A DNA stretch of 42,276 nucleotides, from the NCBI GenBank assembly GCA_024281015.1, contig JAMXLL010000183.1, forward strand, positions 1-42,276, read 5' to 3'. The notes under the pieces were generated by a model, which was not told the DNA's origin, did no database searches, and saw only the letters and a list, made by a program, of their open reading frames with translations. Numbering within the stretch: position 1 is the first letter of the stretch; each line of letters begins with the position of its first letter. Shown here in pieces: positions 19,349 through 27,606 of the stretch. A program made the position numbers and the translations under genes. The stretch comes from Candidatus Binataceae bacterium. GTDB lineage: Bacteria > Desulfobacterota > Binatia > Binatales > Binataceae.

Positions 19349-20131
19349 ATGGAAGAGAGCATCTATCAATTTCCTCAAATCTTCCGGCGCGTCCACATGG
19401 AGGCGCCCGGGGACATCGAACGCGAGGTTAGTTTCCTCAAACAATTATGGCGCCGTCATTTGAAACGGCCGGTCCGGCGTGTTCTCGATATCGCCTGCGG
19501 TGATTCCCCCCATGGCCAGATTCTCGCTCGCGACGGAACCCACGTCGCCGGCATCGATCGATCACCGACCATGATCGCGGCCGGTCGCGCCGCGGCCGCC
19601 GGCATCGAGCGCCTGCGCTTTTATCGAAGACGAATCGAGCAGTTCCGGCTTCCGGAGAAACGCTTCGATGCGGCGTTTTTCATGTCCGAGACGTTCCCGA
19701 TAATGACCCGCAATCGTGACATACTGACACATCTCGAATCGGTCGCAGCACTGCTGATGCGCGGCGGGATCTACTGTATTGATATCGATTATCAGGGAGA
19801 TATTGAACTGATTAATGCGCGAACACTCTGGCGCGAGCGGACCGCGCAGGCTGGGGATGTACGCGTAGACATCCGTGAGTATCACCGCCCAATAGAATGG
19901 CATGAAGCGATGCATTCAATTTACGAGCTTGAATGTACCATTCATTTCGCTGATCGCTCAGTCATCACGCGCGATGTAATCCCTGTACGTTATATTACTC
20001 CGCCCCTGATGGATTTGTTCGCACGAGCATCCCGGAAGTTCGAAATGATCGCAGCTTATGCCGACCTTTCGTTTACCCGGCCGATCGCGCAATGCTACGG
20101 ACGTTGGTTGGCTGTACTGCGCCGGCTCTAA
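19349..20131 (+). CDS. Class I SAM-dependent methyltransferase
   Basis: A 260-residue Rossmann-fold methyltransferase. Motif I is RVLDIACGDSPHG (about 43-55), the acidic residue ending strand 2 is in VAGIDRSPTMI (about 65-75), and the post-II/motif IV region is FDAAFFMSETFPIM. GGIYCIDIDYQGDI follows as strand 5. It resembles the small-molecule methyltransferases (Methyltransf_25 type) whose substrates are not predictable. ATG 19349 has no clear ribosome site and may be read from a short leader. It is divergent from the acyl-CoA dehydrogenase operon and lies 53 bases before the enoyl-CoA hydratase, so the two could be cotranscribed. Confidence 0.85.
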   Translation: MEESIYQFPQIFRRVHMEAPGDIEREVSFLKQLWRRHLKRPVRRVLDIACGDSPHGQILARDGTHVAGIDRSPTMIAAGRAAAAGIERLRFYRRRIEQFRLPEKRFDAAFFMSETFPIMTRNRDILTHLESVAALLMRGGIYCIDIDYQGDIELINARTLWRERTAQAGDVRVDIREYHRPIEWHEAMHSIYELECTIHFADRSVITRDVIPVRYITPPLMDLFARASRKFEMIAAYADLSFTRPIAQCYGRWLAVLRRL

Positions 20132-20184
20132 GCCGGTCGCATCGATTTTGTTAGTTCCTTTTGGCAAGCTTACGGAGACCCGCA

Positions 20185-20940
20185 ATGCTAGTTGAGTCAT
20201 GCGACGTTGGAGACGGAGTACGTACATTAATGCTCAATCGACCGCCGGCGAATGCGATCAATGCCGAATTTCTCAGTGCATTGGCCGCGCAATGTAAGGC
20301 CGCGCGTGATGATGAAAATGTGCGGGCGGTAATCGTTCAGGGCAACGGAAGGTTTTTCTCCGGCGGGCTCGATCTGAAAGAGGCCGCCAGTGGCGCCAAT
20401 CGCGTCGGTAATCTGGCTGGGTCTCGCGACGATGGGTTGTTCTTGCTATGGACGCTGCCCAAGCCAACGGTCGCTATGGTGGATGGCCACGCCATTGCCG
20501 GGGGAGTGATCATCGCGCTTGCATGTGATTTTCGGGTCACTCTCGAGGGCAGCCAGCGTTTCGGGCTTAACGAAGTCGCGCTCGGGCTTGCATTTCCACG
20601 CGGCGCATTTGAGATCGCCCGGCTGGCGCTTAATAACCAGCAACTTCGATGGGCAATGCTCGAAGCAGGACTGTTCGATGGCCCGCGCGCCCTGGAGATG
20701 GGGATTGTGGATGAGATCGTCGAACCGGGACGGCTGGAGGCTCGCTGCATCGAAATCGCCAAACGCCTGGGAGCTAACGGGCGGCTCGCATACGCTCATA
20801 CAAAGCAGCGAATCCAGGCAGAGGCTGTCACGCGGGTGTTAACTCAGGACAGTGAAGAAGTACGCGAAGTTGGGCGCATCACCCAATCCGATGAAACCCG
20901 CGCCTTAATTGCGGCACAGGTCAACACGCTCACACGCTAA
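20185..20940 (+). CDS. Enoyl-CoA hydratase/isomerase family protein
   Basis: Crotonase-fold protein of 251 residues. The oxyanion-hole segments are GNGRFFSGGLDLKE (first amide) and DGHAIAGGVIIALACDFRV (second), followed by FGLNEVALGLAFP with one possible catalytic acid. The C-terminal helices are present. The second classical glutamate is not clearly conserved, so an isomerase or another crotonase reaction is possible. The start is ATG 20185, with GGAG at 20174-20177; an upstream TTG at 20161 is less likely. It is convergent with the metalloprotease gene, with 14 bases between them. It could work with the acyl-CoA dehydrogenase and kinase set on the other strand, but nothing ties them firmly. 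Confidence 0.88.
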   Translation: MLVESCDVGDGVRTLMLNRPPANAINAEFLSALAAQCKAARDDENVRAVIVQGNGRFFSGGLDLKEAASGANRVGNLAGSRDDGLFLLWTLPKPTVAMVDGHAIAGGVIIALACDFRVTLEGSQRFGLNEVALGLAFPRGAFEIARLALNNQQLRWAMLEAGLFDGPRALEMGIVDEIVEPGRLEARCIEIAKRLGANGRLAYAHTKQRIQAEAVTRVLTQDSEEVREVGRITQSDETRALIAAQVNTLTR

Positions 20941-20954
20941 TAACGACTCCGCGT

Positions 20955-22286
20955 TCAGCCTCTGCGGGCGATTGCCGCACTCCCTGCAGTGCTGCTTTCA
21001 GACAGCGCCGGCATAATCCTGCTCGCCTGCCAGACGGCATCCCTTAGTGGGCCAAATTCGCGGGCTCCGGGACCAATCGCGATGAATACAGCGGCGGCTC
21101 GTGCGTCGACGCCATGCGGATTCGACCCGCGGCCTAGATGGTCTAGTATTCGTGAATAGGTGCGGGCGAACTCATGAGCCGCTGCTTGATCATGAAATGC
21201 GATGACCCAGAGCAGCGTCAACTCGTTACCCTTCTCCAGTGTAATCAACCGGTCATCGGCCCATCGCGGCAGAATGTCGAAGGCTCGAGAACTCGGAGGC
21301 AGATTGCGCTCAAAGATGAGTTTGAGTAGCAATTCCCCGTAGGTATCGTCGTCCACCTGCTTCCATCCGCTCAGCAGGTGCTGGTATCCGGCCAACTGAA
21401 TGCGTAATGGCAGGGTAGGGTGGTTGAAGTAGAGATCGGGCTGCATGATTTGCTGGCTGGAACGCGGGGGATTGCGATAAAGCTGATCGACCCCTTCCCA
21501 GCCGCCGCGCTGCCAGGCCTCCCCGACAAAGCGTGATCCACCGGAATATTCGAACATCATGGGCGCCGAAACCGCCAACGGCACGTTATGCTCGTGGACC
21601 AGGGACTTTGCCGGCAAGGTATCCAGCCGGTTGATCAATGCTTTGAGATTGGCAGGCTGTAGACCGCCGGCCAGGTAAGCGAAACCCGCGAGGGTTGCGT
21701 CACCTTCTGCCACGCATTTGAGCGCCAGCGTCTGATCATCGTTATCCTTCACCCGCCTCAGCATTTGTTCGATGGCAAAATGCTGGTCCTGGAGCGCATG
21801 AGTGAGTTCGTGGGCAAGCACCATCTCCTCTATACCTGGCCCCATTCCGCTAGCAACAGAGGCTCCGTCATGCTGGTGCTGCTGGACCATTACCAATTGC
21901 TTGGTATCCGGATTGTAGAAGGCGATTACTTCATCTCTCAGAAGGTCGACAGTCTGGCGCTTCAAATCGATATTTGGCGGATACAGCCCAGTCATTACGC
22001 CACTTTGGCCACCGATTCGTAAGTCTTCATCGCTATGATCACGCTTGATTTGCGCTAAGATCGACCTCTGCGCCTGGTCGGGAGTATTGACTGTCACCGG
22101 CACCTGTCGCGTGAAGTCAAGTTCACGCAGGCGGGCGACCTTCCCTTGGATTGAGATCACTTGTCCGCGATTGATTTGACCGCGGTGGATCAGGGGATAC
22201 CCGCAGCCGGTCAGGCTCAGCGCAGCGACTAAGACTTTTGCGAATGACCTGCAAACCCGCGTGCAACCTGCGGCTCTTTTAACCAC
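20955..22286 (-). CDS. Putative HEXXH zinc metalloprotease, lipoprotein
   Basis: A 443-residue predicted lipoprotein. A basic N-terminus and hydrophobic stretch lead to the lipobox LTGC (C28). The metalloprotease motif is HELTH (159-163) in LAHELTHALQDQHF, and EGDAT (E194) about 31 residues later fits the third zinc ligand of gluzincin-like enzymes. Beyond this I do not recognise a named family; proteins with HELTHALQD followed by EGDA occur widely in soil bacteria and are uncharacterised. The protein would face the periplasm, anchored by lipid. The start GTG 22286 gives the complete signal sequence, though no ribosome site stands out. The RlpA gene lies 74 bases upstream on the same strand, which suggests a cell-envelope role. 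Confidence 0.8.
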   Translation of the reverse strand: MVKRAAGCTRVCRSFAKVLVAALSLTGCGYPLIHRGQINRGQVISIQGKVARLRELDFTRQVPVTVNTPDQAQRSILAQIKRDHSDEDLRIGGQSGVMTGLYPPNIDLKRQTVDLLRDEVIAFYNPDTKQLVMVQQHQHDGASVASGMGPGIEEMVLAHELTHALQDQHFAIEQMLRRVKDNDDQTLALKCVAEGDATLAGFAYLAGGLQPANLKALINRLDTLPAKSLVHEHNVPLAVSAPMMFEYSGGSRFVGEAWQRGGWEGVDQLYRNPPRSSQQIMQPDLYFNHPTLPLRIQLAGYQHLLSGWKQVDDDTYGELLLKLIFERNLPPSSRAFDILPRWADDRLITLEKGNELTLLWVIAFHDQAAAHEFARTYSRILDHLGRGSNPHGVDARAAAVFIAIGPGAREFGPLRDAVWQASRIMPALSESSTAGSAAIARRG

Positions 22287-22360
22287 GCGATTTTGATTCC
22301 TGGCGGGGCAACGGTTGATCCCTGAACCAACGCTTGTCGTCAGAATCGAGGCGGCGCCGC

Positions 22361-23026
22361 CTATTCGGCGATAATCACGGGATGCAAGCCGATGCGCGTA
22401 GCCGTTAACGCCCGACGCTCGGCACTGACGCGGTCTGCAAACGTTCCCATCCAGACCCGATAGTAACGATTATCTTCCCACGTAGCTGCACTTACGCGGA
22501 CATCATGATAGTAGCGGCCGAGCTGCTGCTGAAGCCTCCGAGCATTACCTTCGTCAGCGAAGGAGCCGACCTGGACGAGATAACGCAGACCCAACGCCGG
22601 CCCTCCCGGCAGCGTACTTAGCACGTCCATCCGCACACGGGCTGTGCCCGGCTGGACCATACCGAGAACCAGGGCGGCATGGCGAGAGAGATCAAGATCC
22701 CGGCCATGAACATATGGGCCGTGGTCGTTTACAACCACATCGACCGTACGGCCATTGGTGAGATTCGTGACCATTAATTCAGTACCAAGCGGAAAGAGTG
22801 TCGACGCGGCTGACAGGTCGTCCTGATTGTAAATCGACCCGCTCGAAGTGCGATGGCCGTTGAAGCCGGGTCCGTACCATGAGGCGATGCCGGTCGCTGA
22901 CAGGCTGCCTGCGCGTCGCGATGGCGCTGGCGGAGGCCAAGCCTGCCGGCTGAAACAGCCTTCGACTAGCAACGCCGCCATTATGACCGCCAAGGCACGC
23001 CCGATTGCGCCAATTACCACCATTGC
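22361..23026 (-). CDS. rlpA: RlpA-family septal ring lytic transglycosylase with SPOR domain
   Basis: Lipoprotein of about 221 residues that acts on peptidoglycan glycan strands at the division site. After a hydrophobic segment and the lipobox LVEGC comes the double-psi beta-barrel domain: GIASWYGPGFNGHRTSSG, PLGTELMVTNLTNGRTV, and VNDHGPYVHGRDLDLS, where the aspartates of NDHGP and DLS are the family's conserved acidic residues. The C-terminal ~75 residues form a SPOR domain (YLVQVGSFADEGNARRLQQQ, then YYRVWMGTF), which binds denuded glycan. I place the start at ATG 23026; GTG 23035 adds three residues and neither has a clear ribosome site. Confidence 0.92.
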   Translation of the reverse strand, partial: AMVVIGAIGRALAVIMAALLVEGCFSRQAWPPPAPSRRAGSLSATGIASWYGPGFNGHRTSSGSIYNQDDLSAASTLFPLGTELMVTNLTNGRTVDVVVNDHGPYVHGRDLDLSRHAALVLGMVQPGTARVRMDVLSTLPGGPALGLRYLVQVGSFADEGNARRLQQQLGRYYHDVRVSAATWEDNRYYRVWMGTFADRVSAERRALTATRIGLHPVIIAE

Positions 23027-23254
23027 CGCCACCACCGCCGGGGTGCATTATATTCCGAGTACCGTGGAGAAGAATAGCGGCCGATCGTTATCCACATCGC
23101 CGCTCGCGCTGTTGAAACAGCCTTAAAGTTGAGCTTCAGGTGGGTCTCTGCCGCATGCTAGATAATAGTGGGCGGTCCCGGCGATAAATCTAATTTAATA
23201 CTTGAATTAACGCGGAACCGGGCCGCGCGGCCCTCTGGTGGAGTGATTCCTCCG

Positions 23255-24409
23255 ATGTTGCGGTTAAGAGAGGATTGGGAACGGGTTGAAACGCAGACGC
23301 TCGCGCCCTATGCGATGCGCTCACTCGATAGCCATGGCAGGTGCTTTGCTGAGAAACCCCATCCAATGCGGACGGCCTTTCAGCGCGATCGCGACCGTGT
23401 AATTCACTCGGCTGCTTTTCGCCGGCTGGAATACAAGACCCAGGTTTTCGTGAATCACGAGGGCGACTACTATCGCACGCGGCTGACCCATACCCTCGAA
23501 ACCGCCCAGATTACGCGTACGGTCGCTCGCATCCTCGGCCTTAATGTCGACCTCGCGGAGGCCGTGGCGCTGGCGCACGACCTCGGTCATCCACCCTTCG
23601 GCCATGCCGGCGAGAAGATGCTAAATGAGCTGATGCGCGGGCATGGTGGATTTGATCATAACGCGCAGAGCCTGCGAACCGTCGATTGGATTGAAGTGAG
23701 ATACCCGGATTTTCGCGGCCTGAATCTCACCTACGAGGTTCGTGAAGGTATCATCAAACATTCAGCCTTCAAGGGGCGTTCCGCTGCGCAGGAATTCGAC
23801 CCGGCTCTATACCCGTGTCTGGAAGCACAAATTGTAGATCTCGCCGACGAGATCGCCTACCTGGCCCACGATGCCGATGACGGTGTCGAGGCTCAGATGC
23901 TTTCCGAGACTGACCTGGAGGGTTCGAAGCTCTATCGCGAAGCGCGTTCGGCAGCAATTAGCGCGCATCCAGAGGATCGTGACAAAGTAGTTCGGTACCA
24001 GACCGTCAGGCATATGATTAATAGAATGGTTACCGACCTCGTCACAAACGTTGACCGCGAACTTACAAGTGGCGGGATTTCGAGCGTCGAACAGGTTCGT
24101 CAGGCAGGCAGGCCTTTGGCCGCCTTTAGCGCCGAGGTAAGCGAGCGAGTAAAGGAATTAAGGCAAATCATGCGCGACCGCCTCTATCGGCATTATCGTG
24201 TCAGCCGCATGACCGAGAAGGCGGGTAGGGTGTTGGCGAGCTTGTTCGAAACATATATGGCCGAACCCCGGCAGATTCCTGAGCATGCTCTGGCACACAC
24301 CAAGCACGAAACCCTCGCGCGTGTCATTGCAGATTACATTGCCGGCATGACCGATCGGTTCGCGCTCGACGAATATCGCAAATTGTTCGATCCCGACGAG
24401 CGCGTGTAA
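23255..24409 (+). CDS. dgt: Deoxyguanosinetriphosphate triphosphohydrolase-like protein (HD domain)
   Basis: dNTP triphosphohydrolase of the HD superfamily, converting dNTPs to nucleosides and triphosphate. The N-terminal RAFQRDRDRVIHS-type block appears as TAFQRDRDRVIHSAAFRRL. The metal ligands lie in TRLTHTLE (H79), AHDLGHPPFGHAGE (H108, D109) and the later LADEIAYLAHDADDG. The start TLAPYAMRS is typical of the class often annotated dGTPase-like type 2. I use ATG 23255 (384 residues), preceded by GGTGGAG at some distance; the frame is open upstream to 23168 but that extension is low in conservation. About 225 bases without a supported gene follow before the TPR gene. Confidence 0.93.
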   Translation: MLRLREDWERVETQTLAPYAMRSLDSHGRCFAEKPHPMRTAFQRDRDRVIHSAAFRRLEYKTQVFVNHEGDYYRTRLTHTLETAQITRTVARILGLNVDLAEAVALAHDLGHPPFGHAGEKMLNELMRGHGGFDHNAQSLRTVDWIEVRYPDFRGLNLTYEVREGIIKHSAFKGRSAAQEFDPALYPCLEAQIVDLADEIAYLAHDADDGVEAQMLSETDLEGSKLYREARSAAISAHPEDRDKVVRYQTVRHMINRMVTDLVTNVDRELTSGGISSVEQVRQAGRPLAAFSAEVSERVKELRQIMRDRLYRHYRVSRMTEKAGRVLASLFETYMAEPRQIPEHALAHTKHETLARVIADYIAGMTDRFALDEYRKLFDPDERV

Positions 24410-24634
24410 AATTCAATTATCGGAGCCTGTTTCGCACACGGCTGTCGTCATGTTGAGGCCAATGGGTAGCGCGAACGCAGTCGAACCGTCGCGTACAGCA
24501 GCTGAGCTGCCGGACTATCCCGTTCGCGATACAATCTCTGCGCGCCAACCATGGCAGCCGCCGCTTATGGAATACTCGAGGCGTTCTCACTTTTGTCCCG
24601 GTCATAGCAGCTCAGTGCGGCAGGGTGGGGTATC

Positions 24635-25270
24635 TTGACACGAGTCCGATACCGGCGGCGGATGGTGTTATTGCGCGACGACCATGTCGGGGATTCGCTT
24701 GGCGCCATCTTTCTCGACCCCTCTCCTGAAAGGTCTGACGAAATAATCTCCCGCCTGCGTGATTACCTCGGTGCACGAGTACGCGTGGTCCACGCGGAGC
24801 TCACCCCGCAGCGCATTGAAGTGGAAGTTGAAGTGCGAGCGCTGGCCGAGGAAGCCAATCGGCTGGCCGCCGCGGCAGACGACCTCAGCCGCAAGGGCGT
24901 GCGGCGCAACGCCATCGCGCTTTATCGGCAAGCATTGGAATTGGACCCGCTCAACCGCGATGCGCGACAGGGACTCGGCCTGTTGCTGGCCGATATGAGT
25001 TGCTATGCGGAAGCGCTGGCGATGCTCAGACTGGCACGCGAAAGCGGACCTGAAACCGTCGAGTTGCTACATGCCCTAGGCCGGGTATGCATGCAGGCCA
25101 ATCGCACGGCTAGTGCGATCAGTTATTTGCAAAAGGGGTTTGAGCTTGATCCTAGCCATTTTGGCGTGCGGCGCTCGCTTACCGAGTTGGGCCGCAAGCC
25201 GAAACCCGCGCCACGTTCACAAAACAACTCATCTTCAAGCCCGGGCAAACCGAACCCAAAAAAGCCATAG
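24635..25270 (+). CDS. TPR-repeat protein
   Basis: A protein of about 211 residues that I do not recognise as a named family. The middle and C-terminal parts hold at least three tetratricopeptide repeats (NAIALYRQALELDPLNRDAR, then YAEALAMLRLARESG, then SAISYLQKGFELDPSH), which normally bind proteins. The N-terminus (DPSPERSDEIISRLRDYLG, VRVVHAEL) is unfamiliar. The tail is rich in Pro, Ser, Asn and Lys and likely disordered. No signal peptide is visible. The start is uncertain: TTG 24635 follows a GGTGGGG site, and ATG 24662 is the alternative. The DsbA-like gene begins 51 bases downstream. Confidence 0.75.
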   Translation: MTRVRYRRRMVLLRDDHVGDSLGAIFLDPSPERSDEIISRLRDYLGARVRVVHAELTPQRIEVEVEVRALAEEANRLAAAADDLSRKGVRRNAIALYRQALELDPLNRDARQGLGLLLADMSCYAEALAMLRLARESGPETVELLHALGRVCMQANRTASAISYLQKGFELDPSHFGVRRSLTELGRKPKPAPRSQNNSSSSPGKPNPKKP

Positions 25271-25321
25271 TGCCATTAGACGAGTGGCGGACCGCGCGCA
25301 GCATCTCTATTATAGGCCGCT

Positions 25322-26341
25322 ATGAAATGGACAGCTGTTGCGCTGGGATCTGTAGTGATTTTGGGCTTGAGCATAACGGTGAATGCTCTGAGGAGCACTG
25401 GAAAACGGAGCTGGAGCGGAGTCGCGCAATGGTCTGGCCCGGCCGTTCAAGTTCGCATAAGAGATATTATGTCAACTTGGACAACTTGGACGGGGCCCGA
25501 GGCGTTAGCCGCCGATTCTCCGCAACCGGTCCGGTCCTCAAATGACAGCGACGCCCAGCTCAAGGCCGCTCTGCAAAAGCGATTGCTGGTTCCCAACCTG
25601 GCCGATTTGTCGCTTGGGCCGCCATCATCGGCACCGCTGCCGGGGGTAACTCAACGAACGATCACAGTTAACGGCGGCGATGGACAAAAGTTCCAGGTAG
25701 AACTGTTTACCGGTCCATCTGGTGACAAGGGGATTTTGGCGCAGCGCTTCGCGCCATTCAGTGTCTCCGACCCTTGGGAGCGGACCGACATGAAGTTGGT
25801 GCATCTCGCCGACCGCCCTACCCTAGGTTCCGCCGATGCTCCCGTACTGATAGTAGAATTCGCCGATTTTGAGTGCCCATACTGTGCGAAGGCCTTCAAT
25901 GAAATTGAGACGCTTGTCAACACGACCTATAAGGGCAAGGTGCGACTGATCTGGAAAGCGTTTCCTTTGCAGGGCCACACCTGGGCAGAACAAGCGGCGA
26001 TTGCCGCCGAATGCGTCAGACAACAGAACCCGCAGGCGTTCTGGACCATGGCGGGCGATTTCTACCGGGACCAGAACGAAATCACCCCGCAAAATCTGCG
26101 TGATCATATCTACGGCTATGCCAATCCCCTGGGCATCGACCCCAAGGCCCTTAACGCGTGCATTCTCGGCACAAGCGCCGAGACACGCGTCGACCAGGAC
26201 AAAAAAGACGGGACCGCGGTGCACGTGATGTCGACACCTACGTTCCTGATCAACGGAGTGCCGGTGGTCGGTTTGCCAACCAGCAATGTTTTCGATTTCG
26301 TTATTGCGTCACAGCTCCAATCGCATCACGCATCGCGCTAG
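25322..26341 (+). CDS. DsbA-family thiol:disulfide oxidoreductase, membrane-anchored
   Basis: A 339-residue protein with an N-terminal hydrophobic segment (about 4-22) acting as signal or anchor, a Pro/Ser-rich linker, and a DsbA-type thioredoxin domain (about 165-335). The active site is ECPYC (C185, C188) and the cis-proline loop is STPTFLINGVPVVG. KVRLIWKAFPLQGHTWAEQAA is the family's helical insertion. It should make or shuffle disulfides in periplasmic proteins, fed by VKOR or DsbB elsewhere. ATG 25322 lacks a ribosome site. A TATTAT hexamer at 25308-25313 would place a transcript start just before the ATG, so a very short leader is possible. Confidence 0.88.
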   Translation: MKWTAVALGSVVILGLSITVNALRSTGKRSWSGVAQWSGPAVQVRIRDIMSTWTTWTGPEALAADSPQPVRSSNDSDAQLKAALQKRLLVPNLADLSLGPPSSAPLPGVTQRTITVNGGDGQKFQVELFTGPSGDKGILAQRFAPFSVSDPWERTDMKLVHLADRPTLGSADAPVLIVEFADFECPYCAKAFNEIETLVNTTYKGKVRLIWKAFPLQGHTWAEQAAIAAECVRQQNPQAFWTMAGDFYRDQNEITPQNLRDHIYGYANPLGIDPKALNACILGTSAETRVDQDKKDGTAVHVMSTPTFLINGVPVVGLPTSNVFDFVIASQLQSHHASR

Positions 26342-26495
26342 GACGATGTCTCAGCCCGGATCCTGCACACCGAGGTTCCCTGTCAGCTTAGGTCAGCATC
26401 CGTGAGGGCTTGCTGCGATGACCCCCAGATGGCGTCTGCCGATGTCCATCTCTCTCCGGTTGAACCTGTGACCACCGGTAACTACTAGCGAAGAG

Positions 26496-26903
26496 ATGAC
26501 GCCGGTCGGCGTCAAGGAACTGAAAGCGAGGCTCTCTGAGTACCTGCGTCTCGTGCGAGGCGATGAGACCGTGCTCGTTACTGACCGCGACGAGGTGGTC
26601 GCCGAGCTGCGACCGACTCGCAAACAGCCGACCATGGCAGATTCACTCGATGGAATCTTAGATTCGTTAGCCGAACGCGGAGAAGTAACCCGCCCGACCA
26701 GTGCTAAAGCGACGCTGGAGGTGGAAGGCAACCGGTTTAGGCCTTGCCGCAGGTTCCGCAATGGCCGTTCTGGACGAAGTCCGGAGCGATCGGTGAAACG
26801 CGCGTGCACGCCTGTTCTTATTTCGATCGGCAGTGTTGTGGGCGATTCCGAGAGCAGAACGAGCCCGGACCTTGGCCCCTATGAAATCATTGCGAACGCT
26901 TGA
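26496..26903 (+). CDS. Phd/YefM-type antitoxin with frameshifted C-terminus (VapB-like)
   Basis: The first ~65 codons read as a Phd/YefM-fold antitoxin: VGVKELKARLSEYLRLVRG, then TVLVTDRDEVVAELRP and LDSLAERGEVTRP. After that the frame becomes Arg-rich and unlike the family. Reading one frame over from about 26695 gives a tryptophan-bearing stretch and then GLGLAAGSAMAVLDEVRSDR and a TGA at 26794-26796, which looks like the normal antitoxin C-terminus and length (~100 residues). A single-base indel between 26688 and 26698 therefore probably broke the gene; a sequencing error is the alternative. The annotated end 26903 is the first stop of the shifted frame. The partner toxin downstream is also decayed. 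Confidence 0.7.
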   Translation: MTPVGVKELKARLSEYLRLVRGDETVLVTDRDEVVAELRPTRKQPTMADSLDGILDSLAERGEVTRPTSAKATLEVEGNRFRPCRRFRNGRSGRSPERSVKRACTPVLISIGSVVGDSESRTSPDLGPYEIIANA

Positions 26904-27005
26904 TGCACTTCGTCTCGCCACTTTGGTGTTGGTAAGAGAAAACTTGATAGCCTTGAAATGATAACCGCCGATAACCGCCTGCAGGCCGCGCTCGAAGCAG
27001 TCTGA
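26860..27005 (+). pseudogene. Remnant of a PIN-domain (VapC-type) toxin
   Basis: From 26881 one frame reads SLRTLDALRLATLVLVREN, which is the conserved C-terminal PIN motif LRTLDALHLATALLLRE; the aspartate is a metal ligand. The frame then shifts by one base near 26957 and continues MITADNRLQAALEAV with a stop at 27003-27005, matching the usual L-T-D-RL--AA end of VapC toxins. The N-terminal two thirds, with the first catalytic acids, are missing. It lies directly behind the antitoxin, as expected for a toxin gene, so this is the wreck of a toxin-antitoxin pair. Confidence 0.7.
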
Positions 27006-27145
27006 GTACCGAGGCTGATCGTCCATCGCGACCTCATCACCTGTGAAGAAGTAACGGTTTGAGACCCGCCGCACTGCACTAGCACGAACCCGCTACCCGA
27101 TGAGGACCGTTTTCCTCTTCCAGTAGGCGTTATAGCCAAGCGGCA

Positions 27146-27346
27146 TCAGCCGTCCTTTTTTCCGCCGCCCGGCGCGAGGTTCTTCTTTACCACCGCGGTG
27201 AGTTCGGGCAATGAAAGTTTAAGGACCTCCATCGCTTGCTGAAGCTGCGGCGTTATTACGAGCTGTTGCTGTCCCAGCAGCGACGCGCAATCATCACAAT
27301 ATGTCCGTTGCTCCGGGTTGTCGCTTCCACACTTCGAACATCGCAT
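27146..27346 (-). CDS. Zinc-ribbon protein with a sigma-54 (RpoN) region I-like segment
   Basis: A 66-residue protein of unknown function. Residues 1-20 form a four-cysteine zinc ribbon (C3-x2-C6, C17-x2-C20, in RCSKCGSDN and YCDDC). Residues 25-49 read GQQQLVITPQLQQAMEVLKL plus SLPEL, which closely match the N-terminal activator-interacting region I of RpoN (consensus QxLxMTPQLQQAIxLLQLSxxEL). The rest of RpoN, including the core-binding, DNA-binding and RpoN-box parts, is absent. The tail is Gly/Lys-rich. ATG 27346 has a strong AGAGGTGA ribosome site, which argues that it is a real gene and not a fragment. It stands alone between the toxin wreck and the YfgM-like gene. Binding to sigma-54 activators or RNA polymerase is an inference. 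Confidence 0.8.
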   Translation of the reverse strand: MRCSKCGSDNPEQRTYCDDCASLLGQQQLVITPQLQQAMEVLKLSLPELTAVVKKNLAPGGGKKDG

Positions 27347-27361
27347 CAGTTCACCTCTCGA

Positions 27362-27390
27362 ATCGAAATCAACAAATTACAGACAGTCAA
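27362..27390 (-). promoter_or_regulatory. Candidate sigma-70 promoter of the zinc-ribbon gene
   Basis: On the minus strand TTGACT (27385-27390) is followed after 17 bases by TTCGAT (27362-27367), just before the ribosome site of the 66-residue gene. The -35 is good and the -10 weak. I saw no GG-N10-GC sigma-54 element in the 27347-27606 gap and nothing else in that stretch. Confidence 0.3.
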
Positions 27391-27606
27391 TTCGCCTGAC
27401 CGGCTAATGCTTCATTATCCCCAGCTTTGGATTGCGGAGGGAAGCTCACGACGAATTGGTGCGCCACCCATCGCCCCAGTGCTCTCGCCCGGCTCTGAGC
27501 TCCCCGGCGATGTGTCAGATTGATCCGCCAGATACCGCCGCACAGGTTTGCCGGAGCGAATTTGGGGCAGAGTCCTTCGGTGCGGCTGACGAAGAAGGCG
27601 CCCGGA

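Noticed and set aside
24410-24634. Possible regulatory RNA or promoter between dgt and the TPR gene
   Set aside because: Only a TACAAT hexamer near 24530 without a matching -35 and some short AGCAGCT repeats; not enough to call.
27146-27346. Broken 5' end of an rpoN gene
   Set aside because: The region I segment is preceded in frame by a complete zinc ribbon with its own start and ribosome site, and no other RpoN region is found downstream in any frame.
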